In this document: positions 1 to 8,483 of the stretch, one piece after another
Position numbering within the stretch: position 1 is the first letter of the stretch
Layout of the letters: each line of letters begins with the position of its first letter
Assembly: GCA_023409615.1 (NCBI GenBank)
Contig: JAEYRF010000223.1
Coordinates: forward strand, 1 to 25,345
Origin: Bacillota bacterium
GTDB lineage: Bacteria; Bacillota; Clostridia; Acetivibrionales; DTU013
Reading direction: 5' to 3'
DNA: 25,345 nucleotides
Position numbers and translations under genes: made by a program
Notes under the pieces: model-generated
What the model was told of the DNA's origin: nothing
Database searches by the model: none
The model's input: only the letters and a program-made list of their open reading frames with translations

Positions 1-2
1 AC

Positions 3-1130
3 CGCGAATATCTGTTGAAAACGCTGCTGCCATGGCTGTTGAAATACCAGGTTAATATACGAAAAGCCAGCCGCTTAAGCAAGCCAGTGGCAGATTATCT
101 GAAGCAGTTTACAAATAATCAGGCGCTCATCGATATGATTGTGCAGCATTTTTTCAAAGATACGCCCACCTTTTTTGCACTAAGCTACTTTGGATTGTAC
201 CTGGATTACTTATATCCTAAGGGTGGCACGGGGGTCCTCGCTCAAACCGTAACCGACTATATTCAATGCGCCGGCGGCGAGATATTTACCAATACAGCGG
301 TGACGCGGGTGGATACTAATCAAAATCAGCTGTACACGGCAGGAGGAGAATCTTACCGTTACAAAAAGTTGGTTTGGGCCGCAGACCAGAAATCTCTATA
401 CTCGGCTGTTGGTGAAATGCATACACCGAAGGTGGACAATCAGCGTTATATTGCTCTAAAGGGGCAAGGCGGCGATTCGATACTTTCTTTGTTTATGGGT
501 GTTAATCTGGACAAGGACTACTTTGAGAGTCGTTGTGGTTCTCACGCGTTCTATACGCCATCGACGATAGGCCTGTCCTCACTAACAGATTGGAATAAGG
601 CCTTAGCGACTGAAGAAGGATTATATGAATGGATTGGGCAGTACTTAGAGCGCACAACCTACGAGATATCCTGTCCAGCCTTGCGTGATGCTTCACTTGC
701 ACCAGAGGGAAAGACCGGCGTAATCGTTAGTACATTGATGGATTACCACCTCGCAAAGCACATTTCGGACACCGGCAGATATGATCAATTTAAAGAATAT
801 TGCATATATAAGATAAAATTTGTGTTGGCGGCATCGCTTTTCCCCGGCATAACCGAAATGGTTGACTTTGTGCTTTGCTCCACGCCGCTCACGGTTGAGC
901 GGGAAACCGGGAATGCACATGGAGCCATTACGGGCTGGTCGTTTACCAATGACAAGTTGCCTGCGGAGAGCCGTTTCAGAAAGATTACAAACTCCATTAA
1001 AACACCAATAGAAGATGTTTACCAATGCGGTCAGTGGACTTTCAGCCCGTCTGGGTTGCCGGTCTCTATATTGACCGGGAAACTGGCAGCGGATGCAATT
1101 CGCAAGACGCTGAAGGTGAATGCTTCATGA
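3..1130 (+). CDS. Phytoene desaturase/CrtN-CrtP-like FAD oxidoreductase, 5'-truncated
   Basis: The reading frame is open from the first bases of the window, so the N-terminal FAD-binding motif and true start lie upstream; about 375 codons are visible. The motif YPKGGTGVLAQTVTDYI, followed by a segment on a Gly-Gly-Glu-Ile-Phe turn and an Asn/Val/Thr-rich strand, is typical of carotenoid desaturases and oxidases that bind FAD. A C-terminal segment with a GQWTFSPSGLPVSILTGK motif fits the second FAD-contact region of the amine-oxidase/phytoene-desaturase superfamily. The stop overlaps the next start (ATGA at 1127-1130), so the gene is translationally coupled to a CrtQ-like glycosyltransferase and a CrtO-like acyltransferase. 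By analogy with the staphyloxanthin pathway it may oxidise a terpenoid chain end before glycosylation. Family assignment is good; substrate is inferred, and other FAD-dependent isoprenoid oxidoreductases are possible. Confidence 0.75.
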   Translation, partial: REYLLKTLLPWLLKYQVNIRKASRLSKPVADYLKQFTNNQALIDMIVQHFFKDTPTFFALSYFGLYLDYLYPKGGTGVLAQTVTDYIQCAGGEIFTNTAVTRVDTNQNQLYTAGGESYRYKKLVWAADQKSLYSAVGEMHTPKVDNQRYIALKGQGGDSILSLFMGVNLDKDYFESRCGSHAFYTPSTIGLSSLTDWNKALATEEGLYEWIGQYLERTTYEISCPALRDASLAPEGKTGVIVSTLMDYHLAKHISDTGRYDQFKEYCIYKIKFVLAASLFPGITEMVDFVLCSTPLTVERETGNAHGAITGWSFTNDKLPAESRFRKITNSIKTPIEDVYQCGQWTFSPSGLPVSILTGKLAADAIRKTLKVNAS

Positions 1131-2245
1131 CTGTAATTATTATTGAGTTTGTCATTGTATTGGTAGGGCTTGCGGTTACTGCGGTTCTTTTTTATCGAAT
1201 TCCAACTTTGCCAGAGGTCAACAAGAATTTATCGAATTATCCGACTATTTCGGTGATTATACCGGCACGTAACGAGGAACATAACCTTCCCTTGCTTTTG
1301 GCGGATTTGAGCGCACAGACCTTCCCTAATTTAGAAATCATCTGTGTAGACGACGAGTCAGAGGATTCAACTGGTCAAATTGCATTGGAAAATGGTGTTA
1401 AGCTGATAACCATAAAATCTAAGCCCGAAGGATGGATAGGCAAGTCTTGGGCTTGTCAAAATGGTGCAGATACAGCAACAGGTGAACTACTATTGTTTCT
1501 TGATGCCGATGTCAGGCTTGGACCCGATGGAATACACACACTTTTTTCCGTCTATTTGCAGCAAGGATGCACAGTATCTGTTCAACCTTACCATAAGACA
1601 GAAAAAATATATGAGCAGTTATCTATGATGTTTAATCTGGTTCAGATTGCCGCCAACGGAACGGCATTGCCAAAACCGCGCAATATTGGTCTTTTTGGAC
1701 CTGTCATATTGATTTCACGGCAGGATTATGAAAAGGCGGGTGGACATGAAAGTGTTAAATCAAGCGTCGTGGATGATATGGCACTGGGTTCGCAACTCAA
1801 TAAAATACGTTTAAAGTTTAGCCTTTATATCGGCAACAGTGATATTTCTTTTAGAATGTATGCAGACGGACTGCGTTCTTTACTGCAGGGTTGGGTTAAA
1901 AACATGGCTACAGGTGCAGCTAAAACGCCCTCTCTTGTTTTTATGATGGTTTTTCTATGGATTGCCTCACTTGTTTCCGTGCCCTTGCATATCGTAATTT
2001 TTTCAATACTTATGAATTGGCTCTGGCTGGTGATCTACTCAGTTCTTTATATTGTTTGGGTGTGTTTGTTAGTTATTCTTACAAGACGTATTGGTAAGTT
2101 TCATATCTGGGCAGTGATTTTATATCCGATATTAATGTTTGTTATGCTGGACATAATTATTGTTTCAGCATTCAAAAAAGTATTCGGCCTTAAAGTAAAG
2201 TGGAAGGGGCGGTCTATTAAGACTGAGGAAATAACATGCGAGTAA
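1127..2245 (+). CDS. Family 2 glycosyltransferase, CrtQ-like, membrane-anchored
   Basis: The protein is 372 aa from the ATG at 1127, which overlaps the previous stop; a longer in-frame extension to 1025 lies inside the upstream gene and has no ribosome site. An N-terminal membrane segment (residues about 1-22) is followed by a GT-A fold: SVIIPARNEE, a DDES nucleotide-binding motif, the metal-binding DAD at residues 126-128, a VVDDMALG motif and a QGW motif. Two to three hydrophobic segments close the protein. This order matches 4,4'-diaponeurosporenoate glycosyltransferase (CrtQ) and related hopanoid/carotenoid-associated GT2 enzymes, which move a sugar from a nucleotide sugar to a lipid carboxylate at the inner membrane face. 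Position between an FAD oxidoreductase and a CrtO homologue supports a glycolipid pathway. The acceptor is unknown. Confidence 0.8.
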   Translation: MTVIIIEFVIVLVGLAVTAVLFYRIPTLPEVNKNLSNYPTISVIIPARNEEHNLPLLLADLSAQTFPNLEIICVDDESEDSTGQIALENGVKLITIKSKPEGWIGKSWACQNGADTATGELLLFLDADVRLGPDGIHTLFSVYLQQGCTVSVQPYHKTEKIYEQLSMMFNLVQIAANGTALPKPRNIGLFGPVILISRQDYEKAGGHESVKSSVVDDMALGSQLNKIRLKFSLYIGNSDISFRMYADGLRSLLQGWVKNMATGAAKTPSLVFMMVFLWIASLVSVPLHIVIFSILMNWLWLVIYSVLYIVWVCLLVILTRRIGKFHIWAVILYPILMFVMLDIIIVSAFKKVFGLKVKWKGRSIKTEEITCE

Positions 2246-2766
2246 TCTTTCTTCCAGAGGTATTAGCAATCATATTGTGCTTTGTTACCTGGCCTATACT
2301 GCAAGTTACTGCGGCATTGATTTGTTTATACTTGCCAGATCGTTATTTTTCACCCGACTCTTTTTTATTCCGCGCGCATCGTTTTGAAAAGGAAGGCCGT
2401 ATTTATGACAGCGTTTTCAAGGTCAGTCGCTGGAAGCATCTGCTGCCGGATGGAGGAGCGATCTTGAAAAAACGAGGGTTTAGAAAGAAAAAGCTTGAAA
2501 GTTTTTCTAAAGAGTATTTGAATCGTTTTTTAGTTGAATCTGCACGTGGCGAACTTACTCATTGGTTGGCAATACTTCCATTCTGGGTTTTTGGCTTTTT
2601 CACTCCTCCACAGGTGATGTGGTATATGTTGGTGTATGCGTTGTTTGTAAATTTGCCTTGCATAGTAACGCAAAGATACAACCGGCCCCGTATTTATAAA
2701 TTGCTTCGTAGAATTTCGAGCCATATCTGGGAGGCTAAAGGACGAGCAAATTCCCTGCTGTCGTGA
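2236..2766 (+). CDS. CrtO-like glycosyl-terpenoid acyltransferase
   Basis: This 176 aa membrane protein resembles glycosyl-4,4'-diaponeurosporenoate acyltransferase (CrtO) of Staphylococcus, recalled from memory. Shared features in order are an N-terminal hydrophobic segment, LPDRYFSPDSFLF, FEKEGRIYD, a VSRWKHLLPDG motif, ELTHWLAILP within a membrane segment, and a C-terminal NLPCIVTQRYNRPRIYKLL. Length is close to the usual 165-180 aa. The start overlaps the glycosyltransferase stop by 10 bases and has GAGGAA five bases upstream, so the three genes form one coupled unit. CrtO esterifies a fatty acid onto the sugar of a glycosylated carotenoid; here the same chemistry on an unknown lipid is inferred. 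No phytoene/dehydrosqualene synthase is in the window, so the isoprenoid source is unseen. Confidence 0.75.
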   Translation: MRVIFLPEVLAIILCFVTWPILQVTAALICLYLPDRYFSPDSFLFRAHRFEKEGRIYDSVFKVSRWKHLLPDGGAILKKRGFRKKKLESFSKEYLNRFLVESARGELTHWLAILPFWVFGFFTPPQVMWYMLVYALFVNLPCIVTQRYNRPRIYKLLRRISSHIWEAKGRANSLLS

Positions 2767-2866
2767 ATTATAACAGTTATGGAAACCTACGACTGTATGC
2801 CGAACAGGGGCGAGCTTGTCTTGAAGAATGTTTGTTTAAACGATCAATCGCGAGGAGGTTTTGAGT

Positions 2867-3850
2867 TTGGAATATTTGAATTTTTCAAGAGAACAGCTGT
2901 TGAACCGTATTAATGAACTTGAGATGTTAGCGCAGGAGCTGCTTAGAGAAAAAGAACAAGAAACTAAGCTAGAATACGCATGGACGGGTAATCTTGGTCA
3001 TTGGTATTGGAATATAAAAACCAATGAGGTTACCTTCAATCCCCTCAAAGTGACAACGCTTGGGTATGACAAAAGCGAGATTCCGGAGCATGTCACTTAT
3101 CAGTTCTTTACAGAAAAGCTGCATCCGGAGGATTTTCAAAAGGCGATGGACTCCATGTATGATCACTTGTATGGCAAAGCGGATGTTTACGAGGTCGAAT
3201 ACCGCATTAAGGCGAAAAACGGATCATTCAAATGGTATTATGACCGTGGAAAGATAACGCAATATGATGATAACGGTAAACCTGTATTCCTAGCGGGTAT
3301 CGTGTTCGATATCACCGAAAAGAAGGAAACGCAATTAGAACTAGAGCATAAAAACAGAATTCTTTCCGAAATGTCATTGATTGATGGTCTTACAAAAATT
3401 GGCAATAGAGGAACACTGATTGAGCACTTTGAAGCCGAGATAGCTGAAGCGAGCCGGACCAGCAGGCCTCTATCTATTGCTATCTTTGACATCGATGATT
3501 TCAAGAAAGTCAATGACAGCAAGGGGCATGTTTATGGGGACCAAGTGCTTGTTGATGTTGCTTCAATTATGAAAAAAAGTATCAGAGAAACTGATTTTGC
3601 GGGAAGATACGGCGGAGAAGAGTTTATGGTAATTTTTCCAAACACCACTTTGTCTGTTGCCCATAAAATATCTGAGCGGATCAGACAAGCTATTGAGGGA
3701 CATAACTTTGTTGACGGATTGAGGATAACCATCAGTGGAGGAGTCGGTAGATACAATAATGAAACGCTCACCGAACTTGTTCATTCGGTGGATAACAAGC
3801 TTTATACCGCGAAAAGAAGCGGAAAAAATCAGATAGTGTCTGATATGTAA
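2867..3850 (+). CDS. PAS-GGDEF diguanylate cyclase
   Basis: A soluble 327 aa protein. Residues about 1-35 form a short helical, probably coiled region. Residues about 37-155 are a PAS_3-type sensor fold (GNLGHWYWNIKTNEV, later VEYRIKAKNGSFKWYYDRG and GIVFDITEKK), and residues about 170-325 are a GGDEF domain. The active-site motif is GGEEF at 249-253, preceded by the inhibitory-site RETD at 240-243 with the normal five-residue gap. It therefore should make cyclic di-GMP from two GTP with product feedback. The TTG at 2867 was chosen because AGGAGG at 2853-2858 sits eight bases upstream; the TTG at 2861 is too close. No membrane segment is present, so the PAS domain probably senses a cytoplasmic ligand or redox state. 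The gene follows the crt-like trio on the same strand after 100 bases. Confidence 0.9.
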   Translation: MEYLNFSREQLLNRINELEMLAQELLREKEQETKLEYAWTGNLGHWYWNIKTNEVTFNPLKVTTLGYDKSEIPEHVTYQFFTEKLHPEDFQKAMDSMYDHLYGKADVYEVEYRIKAKNGSFKWYYDRGKITQYDDNGKPVFLAGIVFDITEKKETQLELEHKNRILSEMSLIDGLTKIGNRGTLIEHFEAEIAEASRTSRPLSIAIFDIDDFKKVNDSKGHVYGDQVLVDVASIMKKSIRETDFAGRYGGEEFMVIFPNTTLSVAHKISERIRQAIEGHNFVDGLRITISGGVGRYNNETLTELVHSVDNKLYTAKRSGKNQIVSDM

Positions 3851-4191
3851 TTGTTATGCAGCAAAACTAATTGCATACCAGCTGAAACCCTGGAGGGATA
3901 GAGCATCTGGGGTTTTGCATTGAAAAATATATTGTATAACTCGTCAGAGATGAACGGGTATAGTTAAACTTGTATAATTAACTACATTTCTATATAATTT
4001 ATGCTATAGGTAATGTTTGTAAGAATACCTTAAAGTGCTCTCTGCACGAATCCGGCGCTTGATCGCGAAAAACGGTATAGGCCTGAAGAGGCAGATATAT
4101 CTGAGGAATCGGCCGAATATTTTCAGACGGTATCGGGACCGGCAAGGGAACATGATTTTATGCTTTTAATAAAAATAAGGAGGACAATAAA
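3851..4191 (+). other. Intergenic region before rubrerythrin with possible coding remnant
   Basis: About 340 bases without a convincing gene. The first part holds a weak inverted repeat (AAACCC near 3890 with GGGTTT near 3910), possibly ending the GGDEF transcript. The middle is very AT-rich with promoter-like boxes. From about 4062 an uninterrupted frame reads into the rubrerythrin start region (DREKRYRPEEADISEE and onward, about 45 codons) with no start or ribosome site of its own. It looks like the tail of a lost gene or chance; I do not recognise it. Confidence 0.35.
3970..3998 (+). promoter_or_regulatory. Candidate promoter for rubrerythrin
   Basis: TTGTAT at 3970-3975, a 17-base spacer and a perfect TATAAT at 3993-3998. 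The -35 box is poor (3 of 6). A second TATAAT lies at 3973-3978. Either would give a long leader of about 190 bases before the start at 4192. Confidence 0.35.
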
Positions 4192-4686
4192 ATGGATGAA
4201 AACAAGACACTTAAAAATTTAATGGCGGCATTTGCTGGAGAATCTCAAGCAAACAGAAAGTATACAGCATATGCCAGGAAAGCTGAAAAAGACGGAAAAT
4301 TGAACGCAGCAAAATTGTTTAGAGCCGCGGCTGACGCCGAGACACTTCATGCCTTAAAACATTTTGAAGTGGCAGGTAAAATTGGTTCAACAGAAGATAA
4401 TCTGAAGGATGGAGTTGCAGGAGAAACCTACGAGTATAAAGAGATGTATCCTGATTTCGTAAAAGAAGCTGAGGCGGAAGGAAACAAAGCAGCGCTGATG
4501 ACATTCACATTTGCAATGAAAGCGGAAGAGGTTCATGCCGGGCTTTATCAGGAAGCATTAGATAACCTTGACCAGACAGAAGAAGTCTTTTATTATCTTT
4601 GCCCCGTCTGCGGAAATATTGAAAAATTCGTACCGGAAAAATGCAGTATCTGCGGCGTTCCGGGAGCCAAATTCATAAAGTACTGA
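4192..4686 (+). CDS. rbr: Rubrerythrin
   Basis: A 164 aa cytoplasmic protein. Residues 1 to about 130 are the ferritin-like four-helix diiron domain, seen from FAGESQANRKYTAYA, ADAETLHALKHFEVAG and MKAEEVHAGLYQEAL, which carry the Glu/His iron ligands. Residues about 133-164 are a rubredoxin-like domain with C137PVC140 and C151SIC154, short spacing as in many clostridial rubrerythrins. The family reduces hydrogen peroxide with electrons passed through the Cys4 iron site and protects anaerobes from oxygen. Start is fixed by AAGGAGGA at 4177-4184, eight bases before ATG. It appears to be a single-gene unit: a long leader precedes it and a strong hairpin follows at 4704-4734. Confidence 0.95.
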   Translation: MDENKTLKNLMAAFAGESQANRKYTAYARKAEKDGKLNAAKLFRAAADAETLHALKHFEVAGKIGSTEDNLKDGVAGETYEYKEMYPDFVKEAEAEGNKAALMTFTFAMKAEEVHAGLYQEALDNLDQTEEVFYYLCPVCGNIEKFVPEKCSICGVPGAKFIKY

Positions 4687-4703
4687 TTTCCATATAAAGA
4701 TGC

Positions 4704-4734
4704 CCTCGGCTGTCGAATTGATCGGCAGCCGGGG
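4704..4734 (+). terminator. Stem-loop after rubrerythrin, possible terminator
   Basis: CCTCGGCTGTCG and CGGCAGCCGGGG form a 12-bp GC-rich stem with two G-U pairs and a 7-base loop AATTGAT. There is no clear T-run directly after it, so it may be an inefficient terminator, an mRNA stabiliser, or a leader structure for the rhamnulokinase gene 30 bases downstream. Confidence 0.5.
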
Positions 4735-4767
4735 AATGGCTTCAGAGTGTTTTGCGGAGGGGATATG

Positions 4768-6252
4768 ATGCTGAAATTACTGGCATTTGATTACGGCGCC
4801 GGCAGTGGAAGGGCGATGCTTGGAGATTACGATGGAGAACAGATCAAGTTGACTGAGCTACATCGGTTCTCAAACGATCCCGTAAATGTTGCGGGAAGCC
4901 TTCACTGGGATACTCTCAGATTGTTTCATGAAATGAAACAAGGGATTTTGAAATGTATTGCGAAGGGCAACCGGGATCTGGCCTCCATCGGGATTGATAC
5001 ATGGGGGGTAGACTTCGGATTGCTCGATTCCTCCGGGAGACTTCTTTCGAACCCTTATCATTACAGAGACGGAAATACAGAGGGCATGATCGAAGAGGCC
5101 TGTAAGATTGTTCCAAGAAGAGAAATCTACATGCATACAGGCATCCAGTTCCAGTTATATAATACGCTTTATCAATTGCTTTCCATGACAAAGAAGAATC
5201 CACGACTTCTGGAGAATGCCTCGACAATGCTATTGATGCCTGACTTATTCAGATATTTTCTTACCGGTGAAAAAAGTACGGAATATACCATCGCAAGTAC
5301 GACACAAATGCTGAATGCCGGGAGCAGATCCTGGGATGAACAGCTGCTTACAGCATTGGGAATACCCCAAAATATACTCACTCATATCATCGAACCCGGC
5401 ACCCTTACCGGGAAGCTGACGGCAAGCGTGTCTGAAGAACTGAATATCGGGCCTGTCCCTGTCGCCGCTGTAGCAGGCCATGATACCGCAAGTGCGATCG
5501 TGTCGGTTCCGGCAGCGACGAAGGAATATGCTTACCTTAGCAGTGGGACATGGTCACTTCTTGGGGTTGAATCATCCACTCCAATTATCAATGATGATAC
5601 TTACACAATGAATTATTCCAACGAGGGCGGCTTTGGCGGAAAAACCAGGCTGTTGAAAAATATCATCGGCCTTTGGATCCTGCAGGAATGCAAAAGATAC
5701 TGGGAAGCAGAAGGCCTAGATTTAAGCTTTGCAGAGCTTGATGAAGGTGCTGCGCAGGCAGAACCGTTCATGTCATTTATTGATCCTGATGATATGGCTT
5801 TTTACAAACCCGGTAAAATGCCAATCAGAATACAGGATTTTTGCCGTTTAACCGGACAAAAGATCCCTGCCGATAAATATCAGATCACACGCTGCATTCT
5901 GGAAAGTCTGGCTTTAAAATACCGGTTGTCGCTGGAGGGCCTGGACAAAATCGTCGGATACAGGATCCCGGTGCTTCATATCGTTGGTGGAGGATGTAAA
6001 AATAAAATGCTCTCGCAGTTTACAGCTAATGCGATCAACAGGCCTGTGATCGTTGGTCCCGTTGAGGCCACTGCTACCGGAAATATTATTTGCCAGCTGG
6101 TTGCTTTGGGTGAGATAAAGGATCTTTCGCAAGGAAGAGCGATTGTTGAAAAATCATTCCCTTCTGAGGTTTATACACCGCAGGATGTATCGATCTGGGA
6201 TGATGCTTACGGTAAATTTGCCGCGTTTTGTGAAAAAAGTTGTAAACTATAG
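4768..6252 (+). CDS. rhaB: Rhamnulokinase (FGGY family)
   Basis: A 494 aa sugar kinase, close to the 480-490 aa usual for RhaB, that would phosphorylate L-rhamnulose with ATP to rhamnulose 1-phosphate. Visible FGGY features in order: LLAFDYGAGSGRAMLG phosphate-binding loop near residue 5, SIGIDTWGVDFGLLD and NPYHYRD typical of RhaB, VAGHDTASA near residue 240, YLSSGTWSLLG, and a C-terminal VLHIVGGGCKNKMLSQFTAN adenine/ATP motif. GGAGGGG at 4756-4762 points to ATG 4768 (or 4765) rather than the upstream GTG at 4747. The following gene is a class II aldolase, the next step of rhamnose/fucose-type pathways. An isomerase and transporter are not in the window. A related ketose kinase role cannot be excluded. 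Confidence 0.88.
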   Translation: MLKLLAFDYGAGSGRAMLGDYDGEQIKLTELHRFSNDPVNVAGSLHWDTLRLFHEMKQGILKCIAKGNRDLASIGIDTWGVDFGLLDSSGRLLSNPYHYRDGNTEGMIEEACKIVPRREIYMHTGIQFQLYNTLYQLLSMTKKNPRLLENASTMLLMPDLFRYFLTGEKSTEYTIASTTQMLNAGSRSWDEQLLTALGIPQNILTHIIEPGTLTGKLTASVSEELNIGPVPVAAVAGHDTASAIVSVPAATKEYAYLSSGTWSLLGVESSTPIINDDTYTMNYSNEGGFGGKTRLLKNIIGLWILQECKRYWEAEGLDLSFAELDEGAAQAEPFMSFIDPDDMAFYKPGKMPIRIQDFCRLTGQKIPADKYQITRCILESLALKYRLSLEGLDKIVGYRIPVLHIVGGGCKNKMLSQFTANAINRPVIVGPVEATATGNIICQLVALGEIKDLSQGRAIVEKSFPSEVYTPQDVSIWDDAYGKFAAFCEKSCKL

Positions 6253-6267
6253 AAAAAGTGCTATAAT
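6240..6267 (+). promoter_or_regulatory. Candidate promoter for the tandem aldolase gene
   Basis: TTGTAA at 6240-6245, a 16-base spacer and perfect TATAAT at 6262-6267. The -10 box lies within the palindrome ATAATTAT with GC-rich flanks, which could also be an operator. The -35 box overlaps the end of the rhamnulokinase gene, so the aldolase gene may be transcribed both by read-through and alone. Confidence 0.45.
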
Positions 6268-6344
6268 TATGCGCTAAGAGGATGTATACACATAAGAGGA
6301 TATTTACGCAAAGGGAAAATATATTTGTGAAGGAAGTTGATGAA

Positions 6345-7634
6345 ATGAGATTTGAACTGGTTCATCCGGCGGAACAATTAATTATGATTATGGATCGTAT
6401 ATATAAATACGGGATGACAACGACCTCAGGAGGAAATCTTTCCATCAGGGATGAAGACGGAGATATATGGATAACTCCTTCCGGCATTGATAAAGGTACA
6501 CTTACAGTTGAAGATATCATTCAGGTTAAGGCAGATGGTACCATTATCGGAAAGCACAAGCCTTCCTGCGAACTTCCCTTTCACCAATCAACGTACAGGA
6601 TGAGACCTGATATAACGGCTGTGTTGCATGCCCATTCTCCGGCGCTCGTTTCATTCAGTATTGTCAGACGGCTTCCTGATACAAAGCTTATCCCAAATGC
6701 CGCTCTTATCTTTGGCGAGGTTGGATTGGCCGAATATGGCCTTCCCGGGAGCGAAGATCTTGGATGTAAAATTTCTGAGGTGTTTAAACAGGGCATTAAC
6801 ACGGTGTTATTGGAAAATCATGGCGCTGTAGTTGTTGGTGAGGATCTTTACCAAGCGTTTATGGTATTTGAGACACTCGATTTTTGTGCCAGGATGGAGA
6901 TAGCCGCACGAAGGATAGGAAAACCGATAGCCCTTACAGCTGAAGATATAGACATGGCAAATAGCAGAAAGAACGCGCAGATGCAGGAGTTTATCCCACT
7001 GAACGTTAGCAGTGATGAAAAAAAGGCACGGAAGATGATCTGTGAAATGGTACATCGCTCTTATGATCAGATGCTCTTTACCAGTACACAGGGTGCAGTA
7101 TCAACCCGCCTGGAGGATGGATCGTTTCTGATTACACCTGACTTGGCAGATCGGAAATACCTTGATACAAAGGAGATCGTCCGGATAGAACAAGGGAAGA
7201 AAGAAGCAGGGAAAGTACCGGACAGCTTAGTTTCGCTGCATCAGAGCATTTACAGTAAGCACTCTCATATTAATACTATAATTACAGCCCAGCCCCCAAA
7301 TATTATGGCATTTTCGGTGACGAGAGAAAAATTTGATTCCAGAACGATTCCGGAAAGCTATATAGTACTTCGGAATATTCCAAAGCTGCCATTTGAATCA
7401 AGCTACATCCATCCGGACAAGATTGCGGAAATCTTTAAGAAAGACACTCCGATTGTACTTATTGACAATGATAGTATCATTGTAACAGGTAATTCACTCA
7501 TTAATGCCTTTGATAGGCTGGAGGTGGCCGAATACAGTGCTAAGGCGCTTATTGATTCTAAAGTCTTGGGTGATGTTGTTATAATAAACGATGAACAGAT
7601 AGATGAGATTGAAGAGGCTTTTGACCTGAAATGA
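6345..7634 (+). CDS. Tandem class II aldolase/adducin protein with degenerate second domain
   Basis: A 429 aa protein of two class II aldolase/adducin domains, about residues 1-210 and 225-425; single-domain members are about 215 aa. The first half keeps E76, the zinc ligands H95-x-H97 and H159 (CELPFH, LHAHSP, LENHGA), which match the fuculose/rhamnulose-phosphate aldolase active site. In the second half the same positions read Leu, T314, Q316 and Asp, so no metal can bind and it is likely structural or regulatory. It probably splits a ketose 1-phosphate into dihydroxyacetone phosphate and lactaldehyde, consistent with the rhamnulokinase just upstream. ATG 6345 was chosen because AGGAAG lies eight bases before it; the longer frame to 6282 lacks a ribosome site. 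Substrate is inferred from context. Confidence 0.82.
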   Translation: MRFELVHPAEQLIMIMDRIYKYGMTTTSGGNLSIRDEDGDIWITPSGIDKGTLTVEDIIQVKADGTIIGKHKPSCELPFHQSTYRMRPDITAVLHAHSPALVSFSIVRRLPDTKLIPNAALIFGEVGLAEYGLPGSEDLGCKISEVFKQGINTVLLENHGAVVVGEDLYQAFMVFETLDFCARMEIAARRIGKPIALTAEDIDMANSRKNAQMQEFIPLNVSSDEKKARKMICEMVHRSYDQMLFTSTQGAVSTRLEDGSFLITPDLADRKYLDTKEIVRIEQGKKEAGKVPDSLVSLHQSIYSKHSHINTIITAQPPNIMAFSVTREKFDSRTIPESYIVLRNIPKLPFESSYIHPDKIAEIFKKDTPIVLIDNDSIIVTGNSLINAFDRLEVAEYSAKALIDSKVLGDVVIINDEQIDEIEEAFDLK

Positions 7635-7645
7635 ACATGCCGGCA

Positions 7646-8227
7646 CTATTCTTTTTCCGCCTGATTGCCGTAGGTTGCTATCAATGATATTCTTGCAATA
7701 AAAATTTTCAGATGCCTGATAAATTGTTTTTCTCTTTCTACTATTTTCAGGCCTGCTCTGAACTTGTCATCATTTGATAGGCAATACATGACCTCGCATT
7801 TGATTGTGTACTGGATGCCATCAAGCATGATCTGGATCGCAAGGACCTTACCAATGTCGATTCTATCATCGCAAATAATACCAATCCCACTCATGGACAG
7901 ATCACTGATCATGAATGTGAGGGGATAGCGTAAAAAGGAAGGTTCTATCTCTGCAGTGTCTGATATTGCACTGCACTCTATTTTCTGGAAGTATCTCACT
8001 CTCACAAACAGGCGACGGTCAGCAAGCTGCTTTTCATCTAGTTGATGCAATATAGTATAGTCATTACCCCAAACATTTTCGTCCAGCGGCATCTGGTCGG
8101 TTTCCGGCGAAGCCCTGGAGCCAGTATCCGCAGTTGCATTCTTTAGCGTATCTGCGACATATAGCTTTGTATCGTTCTGCTTTTTTTCTTTTTTTCTGCC
8201 GTCACTGATTACTATTTTGTCTGCCAT
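7646..8227 (-). CDS. PilZ-domain cyclic-di-GMP receptor protein
   Basis: A 193 aa soluble protein. Residues 1 to about 65 are charged and likely disordered (Lys-rich GRKKEKKQ, then acidic/polar). Residues about 70-185 form a PilZ domain with the cyclic-di-GMP signature RRLFVRV followed about 40 residues later by DLSMSGIGI, fitting RxxxR and D/NxSxxG. No YcgR N-terminal domain is evident, although a flavin-like upstream segment could be too short to recognise. It faces away from the membrane GGDEF gene, with which it shares an intergenic region of about 250 bases, suggesting a synthase/receptor pair. It converges with the aldolase gene with 11 bases between stops. The output it controls is unknown. 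Confidence 0.85.
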   Translation of the reverse strand: MADKIVISDGRKKEKKQNDTKLYVADTLKNATADTGSRASPETDQMPLDENVWGNDYTILHQLDEKQLADRRLFVRVRYFQKIECSAISDTAEIEPSFLRYPLTFMISDLSMSGIGIICDDRIDIGKVLAIQIMLDGIQYTIKCEVMYCLSNDDKFRAGLKIVEREKQFIRHLKIFIARISLIATYGNQAEKE

Positions 8228-8483
8228 TTGCCCTCATCTGCCCTCATCTATTCTCAGTGTTGTTAAAGGTCTATATCCATTCTACCAAAGTGCGCCATCC
8301 GAATAAATAGACGTAGATTCTTATAAGGCTGGGGCTTTGGTCCTATCATAGATACAAAAAATTCAATAAATTAATGGGGTACATATACTTTCTTTACAAT
8401 TAATGATATTATAGATACGAATTATTTTTTGTTTAACAATATGAATGCCTATAAACGATAATTATTTTCAGGGGACGTTGCCT

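Noticed and set aside
1025..1126. A longer N-terminus for the glycosyltransferase
   Set aside because: The added 34 codons overlap the upstream gene in another frame, lack a ribosome site and would precede the membrane anchor with a polar stretch.
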